A stretch of 64,000 nt of DNA, from contig JAJDUF010000013.1 in the NCBI GenBank assembly GCA_022826725.1, forward strand, positions 124,001 to 188,000. The letters run 5' to 3'. The translations under genes were made by a program, and so were the position numbers. Origin of the DNA: Chloroflexota bacterium (GTDB taxonomy: Bacteria > Chloroflexota > UBA11872 > UBA12225 > JAJDUF01). The notes under the pieces are model-generated. The model made no database searches. It was given only the letters and a program-made list of their open reading frames with translations, and had not been told where the DNA came from. This document shows positions 1 through 8,614 of this stretch, one piece after another; position 1 is the stretch's first letter; the number at the start of each line of letters is the position of its first letter.

Positions 1-1862
1 AGCCGACGGCCGTTGCGATGCGCGAGGCCCTGGCGCACCGCGGCCCCGACGACAAGGGGCTGTACTGCCCCCCATCGCATCAGGTGACGCTCGGCTTTCG
101 GCGCCTGAGCATCATGGACCTCTCTCCGAACGGTCGCCAGCCGATGCAAAACGAGCGGGGAGACGTGTGGGTTGCCTGCAATGGTGAAATCTACAACTAC
201 CCCGCGCTGCGCCGAGACCTCGAAGCGCGCGGCCACCGGTTCCGCTCGGAGAGCGATACCGAGGTGCTGGTCCATCTCTATGAAGAGCTTGGCCCCGATC
301 TCGTCCAGCAACTCAACGGCATGTTTGCTTTTGCCCTGTGGGACGAGACCCGGCGCCGGCTCGTGCTGGCCCGCGACCGCTACGGGATCAAGCCGCTCTA
401 CCTGGCGCAACAGGGAGAACGCCTGCTCTTTGCGTCGGAGGTCAAGGGGCTGCTCGCGGCGCTACCGCATCGGCCGGCGGTGAACGCGGAAGCGTTGCTG
501 GAGTATTTCACCTTTCAGAATATCGTCAGTGATCGCACCCTGTTTGACGGTGTGCGCTTGCTCCCACCGGGCCACCTCATCGTCGCCGAGGCCGGCCGCA
601 CCCAGGAGCGGCAATACTGGGCCTTCCGCTTTGACGGCGATCCGGCGCTGTCTTTCGAGGACTGCACGGCCGGCGTCCGCGAGCGTTTTGAGGCGGCGGT
701 CAGTCGGCAGTTGATGAGCGACGTGCCGGTCGGCAGCTACCTGAGCGGGGGCATGGACTCCGGCTCCATCTGCGCGGTAGCTAGTCGCCAGTTGACGACG
801 CGAGCCGCCGCGCAGAATGGCGGGAACGGTGGTGAGCGGCTACCCCACCAACCGCAGATCACGACCATCACCGGCGGCTTCTCGCTCGCGGGCGCGACCG
901 AGGAGGAGCGCAGCTGCGACGAGCGCATTCACTCCGAGCGCCTGGCCACGACGTTCGACACCGAGCACTACGAGATCGTCATTCAGCCGTCCGGACTGGC
1001 GCGCGCACTGCCCAGCGTGGTCTGGCACCTGGAAGACCTGCGCGTCAGCTCCAGCTACCACAACTACTACGTCGCGCGACTCGCCAGCCGCTTTGTCAAG
1101 GTCGTGCTCGCCGGCGCCGGCGGCGACGAGCTATTCGGCGGGTACCCTTGGCGCTACGCCGTGCTCGACGGTGCCACCGAGTCCGAGTTCGAGGATCGCT
1201 ATTTCCAATACTGGAGCCGCCTGCTGTCGCCGGAGGAACGCAGCGGCTTTTTCACCGAGCAGTTCCGGCGCAGCGCCGGCAATTTCGACCCCCGCGATCC
1301 GTTCCTGGCCATCACCCGCGACTACGACGCGCCGGCGCTGGTTGATCGCGCCCTCACTTTCGAGGCCCGGGTATACCTACACGGCCTGTTTGTCCTGGAA
1401 GATAAGTTGAGCATGGCGCACGGTCTGGAGTCGCGCGTGCCGTTCCTCGACGACGATCTTGTCGAGCTCGCGCAACGCATTCCGGCCCACTACAAGGTCA
1501 GCACCGGCACCGGCAAGCGCGTGCTGCGCGCCGCCATGCGCGGTCTTATCCCGGATGCCACCCTCGCCCTCCCCAAGCAAGGGTTCGTCCCCCCCGAGGA
1601 AACGTGGTATCGCACCAGCATCCTGCCGTATATCCGCGAGACCATCCTGAACAAACGGGCGCTCGCCCGCGGCTATTTCGAGCCGGCGGCCGTGCGCCGC
1701 GTCGTAGACGAGCACACCGCCGGCCAGCGCAACCACAAGCTGCTGCTCTGGTCGCTGATGTGCTTCGAGTGGTGGAACCGGCTGTTCGTTGACGGCGAAG
1801 CGCCCGACGACCATGCCCCCCTCGACGACCACCCGGACGCGGTGGGAGCGAGCATTCCGTAA
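1..1862 (+). CDS. asnB: Asparagine synthetase (glutamine-hydrolysing), 5' end outside the window
   Basis: The enzyme amidates aspartate to asparagine using glutamine and ATP in the cytoplasm. The reading frame is already open at the first bases, and the protein matches the family from the AHRGPDD segment on. The N-terminal MCGI stretch with the glutaminase Cys2 must therefore lie upstream of the window, and the Met codon at 18 is internal. The glutaminase domain shows CNGEIYNY and the RDRYGIKPLY segment. The synthetase domain carries the PP-loop SGGMDS and the GAGGDELFGGYP segment. A Gly/Asn-rich insert follows the PP-loop helix (around bases 800-850), which is unusual. The next gene starts about 60 bases downstream on the same strand. 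Whether the product is a housekeeping AsnB or a paralogue serving cell-surface or amide biosynthesis cannot be told from this fragment. Confidence 0.93.
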   Translation, partial: PTAVAMREALAHRGPDDKGLYCPPSHQVTLGFRRLSIMDLSPNGRQPMQNERGDVWVACNGEIYNYPALRRDLEARGHRFRSESDTEVLVHLYEELGPDLVQQLNGMFAFALWDETRRRLVLARDRYGIKPLYLAQQGERLLFASEVKGLLAALPHRPAVNAEALLEYFTFQNIVSDRTLFDGVRLLPPGHLIVAEAGRTQERQYWAFRFDGDPALSFEDCTAGVRERFEAAVSRQLMSDVPVGSYLSGGMDSGSICAVASRQLTTRAAAQNGGNGGERLPHQPQITTITGGFSLAGATEEERSCDERIHSERLATTFDTEHYEIVIQPSGLARALPSVVWHLEDLRVSSSYHNYYVARLASRFVKVVLAGAGGDELFGGYPWRYAVLDGATESEFEDRYFQYWSRLLSPEERSGFFTEQFRRSAGNFDPRDPFLAITRDYDAPALVDRALTFEARVYLHGLFVLEDKLSMAHGLESRVPFLDDDLVELAQRIPAHYKVSTGTGKRVLRAAMRGLIPDATLALPKQGFVPPEETWYRTSILPYIRETILNKRALARGYFEPAAVRRVVDEHTAGQRNHKLLLWSLMCFEWWNRLFVDGEAPDDHAPLDDHPDAVGASIP

Positions 1863-1923
1863 GTAGCCTTACGGTCGTCAGGGTGTGCTTGCCGTATGAT
1901 TCATAGTGAGGAGGGCAAGACTG

Positions 1924-3018
1924 ATGGCAGGTGGCCGCAGGATAGCCGAGCGGCGTCAGGACGGCGCGCTACCCACCTCGCGTCGGCGGGCGCTCACTTA
2001 CATGGTCGTGACCGCCGCTGGTGGTATGGCGACCGTCGCCGCCTGTAGCACCTCCGGTTCACCGCCGGAGGCAGCGAGCAGCACCACTGCGCTCACCCAG
2101 GTTGGCGGTGCCGCACCCCATTCACCGGAGGACCTAACCCCTCGTCTCACCCCCAACGACAAGTTCTACGTCCAGAGCTACCGGGAGACACCAACCGAGG
2201 AAGCCCGCGACCCGGAGACCTGGACGCTGACCATTGACGGCCTGGTATCCGGCCGGCTGGAACTGACGCTCGCCGACATCCTCGCACTGCCGGCCGTCGA
2301 GCGGCAATTCACGCTGGAATGCATCGGCAACCCGGTCGGCGGGCAGTTGATCGGCAATGCCGTCTGGGTTGGCACACCCTTGCGCCCGCTACTCGAACGC
2401 GCCGAGATCAAGTCGTGGGCCAAGCGCGTTGCCTTTCACGGCCTCGACGACTACGTGACCAGCATACCGATTGAACAGGCGCTGGCGCCCGGCGTGCTCC
2501 TCGCCTACCGGATGAACGGCGAGCCGTTGCCGCCCGATCATGGCGCGCCGCTCCGACTGCTGAACCCCGGCTACTACGGTCAAAAGTGCCCGAAGTGGCT
2601 CCGGCGGATCGAGGTCATCGAGCGCGACGACCACCGCGGCACGTGGGAGCAGGAAGGGTGGTCGGATGCGGCCGCCATCACCATCAACTCCCGCATTGAC
2701 GAACCGTTCGCCGGCCAGAAGCTGCCGGCAGCGGCGCTCAACGTCACCGGCGTGGCCCTCGGTGGTCTCGCCGGTGTAGGCAAGGTCGAGGTCAGCACCG
2801 ACGGCGGTGTATCTTGGCAGGAAGCGACACTCGGCCCCACCCCGTCACCGGCCGTATGGACCATGTGGTCCTACCACTGGCGCATCCCCAAGCCAGGCAG
2901 CTACGTACTAGTGGCACGGGCAACCGACGGCGACGGAACCGGTCAGCCCGACGAAGACGTCGTCACTCTCGACGGGCAAACCTCCCCCCACTACGTCGGC
3001 GTAGAAGTACCGCCGTAA
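1924..3018 (+). CDS. Tat-exported sulfite-oxidase-type molybdopterin oxidoreductase (lipoprotein-like)
   Basis: This is a member of the sulfite oxidase / YedY-like molybdenum cofactor family. The N-terminus has a twin-arginine motif (SRRRAL, residues 19-24), a hydrophobic stretch and a lipobox-like VAAC with Cys41, so export by Tat and lipid anchoring are likely. The Mo-binding domain contains LECIGNP, whose Cys133 should be the molybdenum-coordinating thiolate. The C-terminal Ig-like dimerisation domain runs from about residue 250, with VEVSTDGGVSW. ATG 1924 is chosen because a perfect AGGAGG (1909-1914) lies 9 bases upstream. An in-frame GTG at 1906 overlaps that site and is rejected. The substrate is unknown; sulfite or a sulfoxide are possibilities. 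No heme domain or cytochrome partner is visible nearby. Confidence 0.88.
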   Translation: MAGGRRIAERRQDGALPTSRRRALTYMVVTAAGGMATVAACSTSGSPPEAASSTTALTQVGGAAPHSPEDLTPRLTPNDKFYVQSYRETPTEEARDPETWTLTIDGLVSGRLELTLADILALPAVERQFTLECIGNPVGGQLIGNAVWVGTPLRPLLERAEIKSWAKRVAFHGLDDYVTSIPIEQALAPGVLLAYRMNGEPLPPDHGAPLRLLNPGYYGQKCPKWLRRIEVIERDDHRGTWEQEGWSDAAAITINSRIDEPFAGQKLPAAALNVTGVALGGLAGVGKVEVSTDGGVSWQEATLGPTPSPAVWTMWSYHWRIPKPGSYVLVARATDGDGTGQPDEDVVTLDGQTSPHYVGVEVPP

Positions 3019-3029
3019 GGCGGCGGTAC
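3007..3029 (+). other. Hairpin spanning the stop codon of the molybdopterin oxidoreductase gene
   Basis: GTACCGCCG (3007-3015) and CGGCGGTAC (3021-3029) form a perfect 9-bp stem around the loop TAAGG, which contains the stop codon. No T-run follows, so it is not a canonical intrinsic terminator. It may stabilise the mRNA 3' end or be coincidental. Confidence 0.4.
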
Positions 3030-3152
3030 ACTACCCGGCATGATATAATAATACTGTCGTGCAAAACCTGTCCGGATGTGCCTGTTCTACGTCTAAAACG
3101 GCGCTTCCGAGTACATTTGTCGTTGCAATCCGCACGCCATGGGGCCTGTAGC

Positions 3153-3653
3153 ATGAACGAGAACGCTTACGAGGCCTCCGACGTCGCACTGATGGGTTTG
3201 GCGCTGGAAGAGGCCCGGCTGGCCGAGGCCGACGGCGACGTGCCGGTCGGCGCAGTGGCGGTACTGGCCGGCGCAATCGTTGCCCGCCAGCACAACCGCA
3301 AGGAGGCCTGGGCCGATCCAACCGCTCACGCGGAGTTGCTGGTGCTGCGTGATGCCGCCGACCGGCTGGGACGCTGGCGGCTCCCGGACGTCACCGTCTA
3401 CGCGACGATGGAGCCGTGCCCGATGTGCGCTGGCGCCATGGTGCAGGCGCGGGTTGGTCGGCTGGTCTATGCCGTACCGGACCCTCGCGCCGGGGCCGCC
3501 GGCTCCGTGTTCGACATTGTGGATAATCCCCGGCTCAACCATCGCGTAACGGTGCTTTCAGGCGTGCTGCACGATGAAGCGGCCGCGCAGCTACACCGCT
3601 TCTTTGCGCGGCTGCGTCGTGAGCCGGCCCCGGCGCTCAGTGCCAGCGGCTAG
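3153..3653 (+). CDS. tadA: tRNA-specific adenosine-34 deaminase
   Basis: The enzyme deaminates A34 of tRNA-Arg(ACG) to inosine, allowing wobble decoding. The 166-residue protein has the cytidine/deoxycytidylate deaminase zinc site: His59 and catalytic Glu61 in TAHAE, and Cys89 and Cys92 in PCPMC. The VPVGAV segment before the site and the D-N-P-R-L-N-H segment after it are typical of TadA. The frame stays open far upstream, but the upstream part overlaps the preceding gene and looks unlike TadA, so ATG 3153 is the natural start. A guanine deaminase of the same fold is the main alternative. The length and context near translation genes favour TadA. Confidence 0.9.
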   Translation: MNENAYEASDVALMGLALEEARLAEADGDVPVGAVAVLAGAIVARQHNRKEAWADPTAHAELLVLRDAADRLGRWRLPDVTVYATMEPCPMCAGAMVQARVGRLVYAVPDPRAGAAGSVFDIVDNPRLNHRVTVLSGVLHDEAAAQLHRFFARLRREPAPALSASG

Positions 3654-3793
3654 GCAGGATGCTGGCGCCGCAGCCGCCCGCGGCGTTTTCTGCACGGCAC
3701 CCACTTGGTATGCTGAACGTTACCGGCGGTTCACCCCCGGGCGGCGAGGCGGCTGGGCTATTCTCGCCCGGTCGCGGCCTTAGCGGAGTTACC

Positions 3794-3881
3794 GGAGAGG
3801 TGTCCGAGTGGCTTAAGGAGCTCGTCTCGAAAACGAGTAGGGCAAACACCCTCGTGGGTTCGAATCCCACCCTCTCCGCCA
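3794..3881 (+). tRNA. tRNA-Ser, anticodon CGA
   Basis: A complete class II tRNA. The acceptor stem GGAGAGG (3794-3800) pairs with CCTCTCC (3871-3877). The anticodon stem CTCGT/ACGAG (3821-3825, 3833-3837) encloses the loop CTCGAAA, with anticodon CGA at 3828-3830, reading UCG. A long variable arm with GGG...CCC follows, as expected for tRNA-Ser. The T-arm is GTGGG-TTCGAAT-CCCAC. The discriminator base is G3878 and CCA is encoded at 3879-3881. Confidence 0.97.
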
Positions 3882-3984
3882 CCAACACAGGTGCCGTGCT
3901 GCGCCGTTGAGCGCAGCCTAGCACTGCCCCAGCGCCGGTTCCCGGACGGTTTTCGGCGCCCCCGCAGCGAAAGCGAGCGTTGCC

Positions 3985-6111
3985 ATGAGACGCACACCGG
4001 TACCCACCGAGCTATCTATCCCAGCGACGGCCCCGGTGTCGCCGTCCGACGCGCTTCTGCTTTGCCGTAGTCTGCTCGGTCAAGACGGCCCCGGCGCTGC
4101 ACCGCTCGATGAGCGCGTGCAGCAGCGGTGGCAGACGCTCATCCGCCATACGGCCCCGGGCGAGCTTGACGGCTTCCTCACGATCCTCGGGCGCGAAGCG
4201 GCGCTACTGGCGGAGAGCGGCGTACCGCTGACCAGGGCGCTGCGACACGCGCAGTCCCGTACCGTCGAGTTGTGTCTCAGCGCCCTGGACAATGCGCCAG
4301 CGGCGGCCGAAATGGAGACGCTGCTGACCCTCCAGCGCGAAGTGGTTGGCGCGATAGCCAAGGCGTATGAGCATCGCTATCCGCAGGAAGGCTCTACCGA
4401 CACGGAAAAGCTGCTGGTCGCGCGCGTCGCCAGACTTGCTGCGGTGCAAAAGATCAACTCGGTGGTGAACTCTAGCCTGGACCTCAGCGATACCCTCACG
4501 CAGACCGTGAACGTGGTCGCGGAGGTGACCCATGCCGACGTGTGCTCGCTCTTCCTCTACGATGAGACGTCGAACCGCCTCGTCCTGGGCGCCACGAGCG
4601 GTCTCAACCCGGCGGCGGTAGGCAGCATGTCACTGGAGATTGGCGAGGGGATCGCGGGCACAGCGGCCCAGGAAGGACGTCCCGTTGCCATCCGGGACGG
4701 GTGGCTGGACCCCCGCTTCAAGGTAGTCCCCGACCTTCAGGAAGAGCCGTACCACGGAATGCTCTCGGTACCGATCATCCTGTTTACGGTCAATAAGCTG
4801 ATCGGTGTGCTGACGCTCCAGGAAAAAGTGGTCCGCGAGTTTACGGAGGACGAGATCGCCTTTACCGAGACCGTTTCCGGGCAGATTGCCATTGCTATCG
4901 AGAATGCCCGTCTCTATGAAATGACCGATGAGAAGCTCCGCGAGAAGGTGACGCAGCTCTCTACCTTGCGCCACGTCACGGCTTCCCTCGTCTCCACCGT
5001 TGACCGCAGCGAAGCCTTGGACATGATCGTGCAGCACGCGATGACCCTCACGGGCGCCGATATGTCCTCGATCTTCGAGTTGGATACGGCCTCCCAAGAG
5101 TTGAAGATCGTCGCCCATCGGGGACTGAGTGAGTCCTACTTGAACATCCGCTTGCAGGTCGGCGAAGGCGCTATCGGCCTGGCCGTGCAATCGGGCCAGC
5201 CCATCGTGGTCCAAGATGCCCACTCCGACCCGCGTCTCCGGACGGTCGCCAGCTGGGTCGCCGAAGAGGGTTACCGGGCGATGTGCTCGGTCCCCTTGAT
5301 TAGCCACAACAACGTGCTCGGTGGCATCTCGGTCTACACCCGTGAGCAGCGCCGCTTCAGCGACGATGAAGTGGAGTTGCTGGCGGCCTTCGCCAACGAT
5401 GCCGCGTTAGCCATGGACAAAGCACGTCTGTACGAGGAGATGGAGCGCCAGAGCACCACAAAATCTCTACTCCTCCAAGAGCTTAACCATCGCGTCAAGA
5501 ACAACCTCCAGATGATGGCCTCGTTGATGCGCCTCCAACTCCGCCGTGTGCGCGCCCCTGAGGTGAAGGAGACCCTCAACCTCGCACAGTCCCGCATCGA
5601 GAGTCTGGGCGCTGTCCACGATCTGTTGGCGGAGGAAAACACAGCACCGACCGCAGAGCAGTTGACCACGGTGCAGGGCGTGGTCAAGAAGGTGGCCGAC
5701 ATCGCCTTGAACACCATGGCCCAGCAGCACCAGCGCGTCTCCCTCAATGTCGAGGCGGAGGAGTTTCCGCTGGGGCAGCGCCATGCGACGCTCTTGGGCC
5801 TGGTGCTGAACGAGCTGGTGTGCAACGCGCTGACCCACGGCCTGAGACAGCGAGCCGAGGGCATGATCTCAATCGAAGCGGAGGAAGCTGATGAGCTGCT
5901 CCGCGTCTGTGTCACCGACGACGGGGTGGGCTTGCCGGAGGGCTTCGACCTCGCGCGGAGCAACGGCCTGGGCATGAGTATTGTCAAGGGGCTGATGGAG
6001 CAGATAGACGGAGACTTCCACATGGAGAACGTGGCGTTAGCCGGACAGTCACCACCGGATAAGCCGGCCGGGGCGCGCGCGATCATCACCTTCCCAAAAT
6101 TTCCGCATTGA
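3985..6111 (+). CDS. Two-GAF sensor histidine kinase of the HisKA_2 type
   Basis: A 708-residue soluble sensor kinase with no transmembrane segments. Residues 1-150 form a helical N-terminal region of unclear family. Two GAF domains follow, at about 160-310 (ending with the helix ENARLYE) and 335-485 (ending DKARLYEEMER). A HisKA_2 dimerisation domain carries ELNHRVKNNLQ with the predicted phospho-acceptor His502. The C-terminal HATPase domain has the N-box ELVCNAL, the G-box DDGVGLP and the second glycine box SNGLGMSIVKGL. HisKA_2 kinases often act in general stress or light/redox signalling. No response regulator is adjacent, so the partner is unknown. GAF ligands could be cyclic nucleotides, tetrapyrroles or small metabolites; no chromophore-binding motif is obvious. 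Confidence 0.9.
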   Translation: MRRTPVPTELSIPATAPVSPSDALLLCRSLLGQDGPGAAPLDERVQQRWQTLIRHTAPGELDGFLTILGREAALLAESGVPLTRALRHAQSRTVELCLSALDNAPAAAEMETLLTLQREVVGAIAKAYEHRYPQEGSTDTEKLLVARVARLAAVQKINSVVNSSLDLSDTLTQTVNVVAEVTHADVCSLFLYDETSNRLVLGATSGLNPAAVGSMSLEIGEGIAGTAAQEGRPVAIRDGWLDPRFKVVPDLQEEPYHGMLSVPIILFTVNKLIGVLTLQEKVVREFTEDEIAFTETVSGQIAIAIENARLYEMTDEKLREKVTQLSTLRHVTASLVSTVDRSEALDMIVQHAMTLTGADMSSIFELDTASQELKIVAHRGLSESYLNIRLQVGEGAIGLAVQSGQPIVVQDAHSDPRLRTVASWVAEEGYRAMCSVPLISHNNVLGGISVYTREQRRFSDDEVELLAAFANDAALAMDKARLYEEMERQSTTKSLLLQELNHRVKNNLQMMASLMRLQLRRVRAPEVKETLNLAQSRIESLGAVHDLLAEENTAPTAEQLTTVQGVVKKVADIALNTMAQQHQRVSLNVEAEEFPLGQRHATLLGLVLNELVCNALTHGLRQRAEGMISIEAEEADELLRVCVTDDGVGLPEGFDLARSNGLGMSIVKGLMEQIDGDFHMENVALAGQSPPDKPAGARAIITFPKFPH

Positions 6112-6242
6112 CACCCCGCCCGCGAGGGACGAGGCCAACCACAAGCGTTGCCCTACAAGGTTGGGGGTGCTAGGGCAGTGCCGGATAGCGGCTGGGCGGT
6201 ATCTTCGGAGCAATGGCGGCCGACGAGCCGGCCGGTGTTGTC

Positions 6243-6271
6243 TTGACCGTAGAGCGCCGTGACTTTATAAT
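6243..6271 (+). promoter_or_regulatory. Predicted sigma-70-type promoter for greA
   Basis: TTGACC (6243-6248) and a perfect TATAAT (6266-6271) are separated by exactly 17 bases. Transcription would begin near 6278, about 100 bases before the greA start codon. It is one of the best consensus matches noticed in the window. Confidence 0.75.
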
Positions 6272-6294
6272 GTCAGTGGCTGGGCATTCACCGT

Positions 6295-6325
6295 GAACTG
6301 AGAGTTGCGCTCTCGGTTCTTTTTC
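6295..6325 (+). terminator. Intrinsic terminator / attenuator in the greA leader
   Basis: GAACTGAGAG (6295-6304) pairs with CTCTCGGTTC (6310-6319) with one G-U pair, and a T-rich run (6320-6327, broken by one C) follows. The hairpin begins only about 18 bases after the predicted start of the greA transcript, so it would release a short RNA of about 50 nucleotides. It could also terminate read-through from the upstream kinase gene. The position between promoter and greA resembles the attenuated greA leader (GraL) known in E. coli. Confidence 0.75.
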
Positions 6326-6378
6326 TTTGCATTTGTGTCTCCTGTCGTGACTTCCCTGGGATGCCCAGGAGGTATCCG

Positions 6379-6840
6379 ATGACCAATCAGACTGTGTATT
6401 TGACGCCGGAGGGCCTACAAAGTCTCGAAGCACAGCGCTCCCAACTGCTCATTCAGCGCCGAGAGATCACCAAACGTATTCAAGAAGAGCGGGAGTTCGG
6501 AGCATTTGCCGAGGGCGGCGATTTCGACGAGGCCAAGAACGAGTTGGCCTTCGTCGAGGGCAAGATTCGGAGCATCGAGCAGCAGCTCCGCAATGCCGTC
6601 GTCGTAAAGGAGCACACCACCCGGACGGTCGGCCTGGGCAGTCACGTGGTGGTGCGGCGCGCCGACGGTTCCGAAGGCACCTACACGATTGTCGGCTCGC
6701 CGGAGGCCAACCCCCGCGAGGGGAGAATCTCCAACGAATCCCCCATCGGTCGGGCGCTGGTGGGCAAAGGAGTCGGCGACGAAGTGTCCGTCCAAGTGCC
6801 GGCCGGCATGTTGTCGCTGACGGTCGTCGAGATCACCTAG
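6379..6840 (+). CDS. greA: Transcript cleavage factor GreA-like, with an altered acidic tip
   Basis: GreA enters the RNA polymerase secondary channel and stimulates cleavage of backtracked RNA. The 154-residue protein has the N-terminal coiled coil (about residues 10-75) and a C-terminal FKBP-like globular domain with the ISNESPIGRALVGK segment. ATG 6379 is supported by AGGAGG (6367-6372), 6 bases upstream. At the coiled-coil tip the usual GDLxEN is GAFAEG: Ala42 stands where E. coli GreA has the essential Asp41, while Glu45 is kept and Asp48 and Asp50 follow. This could weaken cleavage activity, shift it to neighbouring acids, or make an inhibitory Gfh-like factor. lysS lies about 110 bases downstream. 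Confidence 0.88.
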   Translation: MTNQTVYLTPEGLQSLEAQRSQLLIQRREITKRIQEEREFGAFAEGGDFDEAKNELAFVEGKIRSIEQQLRNAVVVKEHTTRTVGLGSHVVVRRADGSEGTYTIVGSPEANPREGRISNESPIGRALVGKGVGDEVSVQVPAGMLSLTVVEIT

Positions 6841-6949
6841 CCCGGCCTCCCGATTCTACCCGGACTGCCGCGGGCCGGCTCACCGGTCCGTGCTTGCCGC
6901 CCCACACCCGTCCGGCGGCACAGATGAGCAAGGAGCACGTCCCGACACG

Positions 6950-8527
6950 ATGAATGAGGCTGCTACCAGCCGCCAGGCCGACCATGACGAGCCAGAGCCG
7001 CTGGCACCAAGCGTGCTTGGCGGCGGCTCTGGCCCGTCACAGGAACCGGTACCGTTACCTGGTGACGACGATCCCCTCGTCCGAACGCGCCGCGCGAAGC
7101 TCGGGCGGCTGCGCGACGCCGGCGCCGCAGCGTTTCCGGCGCGCACCGGCCGGACCCACTCGCTGCAGCAGGCCCTGACGATCCTGGGAGAGCAGCAAGC
7201 CACGGACGAGCGGCTGACCTTGGCCGGCCGCGTGCTGCTGCTGCGCCCGATGGGACGCACGAGCTTCGCCCAGTTCCAGGACGCCTCCGGGCAGCTACAA
7301 ATCTACCTCCGGCGCGATACGGTCGGCACGGAGGCCTACCAGTTGTTCCGCAGCACCGTAGACCTCGGTGACTTGATCGAGGTCAGCGGCTCGATGTTCC
7401 GCACCCGCACGGGCGAGCCGACCTTGCAAGTCACCGCCTGGCGGATGGTGGCCAAGGCGCTGCGGCCACCGCCGGAGAAGTGGCACGGGCTGACCGACGT
7501 GGAAACACGGCTCCGCCGCCGCCACGTGGACATCCTCGCCAACCGAGACACCTTCGACTTGTTGAGCCAACGCACCCGGATCATCCAGGCGGTCCGGGAC
7601 TTCTACCACGCCCGCGACTACCTCGAAGTGGAGACCCCCGTCCTCCAAGCCCTGCACGGCGGCGCGGCCGCGCGGCCGTTCACGACCTTCTACCAGGCCC
7701 TCGACCGCGATTTCTCCCTCCGCATCTCGCTGGAGTTGTACCTCAAGCGGCTGCTGGTCGGAGGATTTGAGCGCGTGTACGAGATCGGCCGCGTGTTCCG
7801 CAACGAGGGGTTGTCGCGCCGGCATAACCCCGAATTCACCCTGCTCGAGTCGTATGAGGCGTATGCCGACTACCACACGATGCTAGAGCTGGTCGAGCAG
7901 CTGGTGCCGACCGTGGCCCAGCAGGCGCTCGGTCGGCAGACCGTCACCTACCAGGACCAGGAGATTGAACTGCGTCCACCGTGGCGCCGCATCACGCTCC
8001 GCGAGGCCATCCTGGCCGAGACGGGCATTGACTACGAGGAACACTCCGATCTGCCGTCGCTGCAAAGCGCCGTGGCAGCGGCCGGGCTGCGCGTCGAGCC
8101 ACAGCCGACCTGGGCCAAGCTGGTAGACCAGCTGCTGGATACGCTCGTGGCACCCCGCCTCATCCAGCCAACCTTTGTGCTGGACTACCCGCTGGAGCTG
8201 TCCCCCTTTGCCAAGCTCAAGCCGGGTAGTACCGATACGGTAGAGCGATTTGAGGCATTCGCCGCCGGCTTCGAGCTGGTCAATGCCTTCAGCGAGCTTA
8301 ACGACCCGGACGACCAGTACCGCCGGTTCTTGCAGCAGGTGGACGCGCGCGCAGGCGGCGATGACGAGGCGCACGTGATGGACCTCGATTTCGTCGAGGC
8401 CCTGCAGCAAGGGATGCCGCCCGCCGGGGGCTTGGGCATGGGCATTGATCGCCTCGTGATGTTCCTGCTCGGCCAAAGTACGATCCGCGAGGTAATCTTC
8501 TTCCCGATGCTACGAACCGTCGAGTGA
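6950..8527 (+). CDS. lysS: Lysyl-tRNA synthetase, class II
   Basis: The enzyme charges tRNA-Lys. An N-terminal OB-fold anticodon-binding domain lies at about residues 60-175 of 525. It precedes the class II catalytic domain with motif 2 (GRVFRNEGLSRRHNPEFT) and motif 3 (GLGMGIDRLVMFLLG). The start is placed at ATG 6950, with AAGGAG at 6930-6935; the 14-base spacing is longer than ideal, so a start slightly upstream is not excluded. The first 40 or so residues are an acidic, Pro/Gly-rich extension absent from typical LysS. The greA-lysS-serS order on one strand suggests a translation/transcription operon. Confidence 0.93.
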   Translation: MNEAATSRQADHDEPEPLAPSVLGGGSGPSQEPVPLPGDDDPLVRTRRAKLGRLRDAGAAAFPARTGRTHSLQQALTILGEQQATDERLTLAGRVLLLRPMGRTSFAQFQDASGQLQIYLRRDTVGTEAYQLFRSTVDLGDLIEVSGSMFRTRTGEPTLQVTAWRMVAKALRPPPEKWHGLTDVETRLRRRHVDILANRDTFDLLSQRTRIIQAVRDFYHARDYLEVETPVLQALHGGAAARPFTTFYQALDRDFSLRISLELYLKRLLVGGFERVYEIGRVFRNEGLSRRHNPEFTLLESYEAYADYHTMLELVEQLVPTVAQQALGRQTVTYQDQEIELRPPWRRITLREAILAETGIDYEEHSDLPSLQSAVAAAGLRVEPQPTWAKLVDQLLDTLVAPRLIQPTFVLDYPLELSPFAKLKPGSTDTVERFEAFAAGFELVNAFSELNDPDDQYRRFLQQVDARAGGDDEAHVMDLDFVEALQQGMPPAGGLGMGIDRLVMFLLGQSTIREVIFFPMLRTVE

Positions 8528-8614
8528 GCCGCGCCGCCCGGCAACGTGCCCGCTCGCACCATGTCCAACCACGCTAGAGGACAGTGCCAGCCGGCGCCCC
8601 AAGTAAGGACCCCT

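Noticed and set aside
2814..3152. Extended N-terminus of tadA
   Set aside because: The extension overlaps the molybdopterin oxidoreductase gene in another frame and has no deaminase features.
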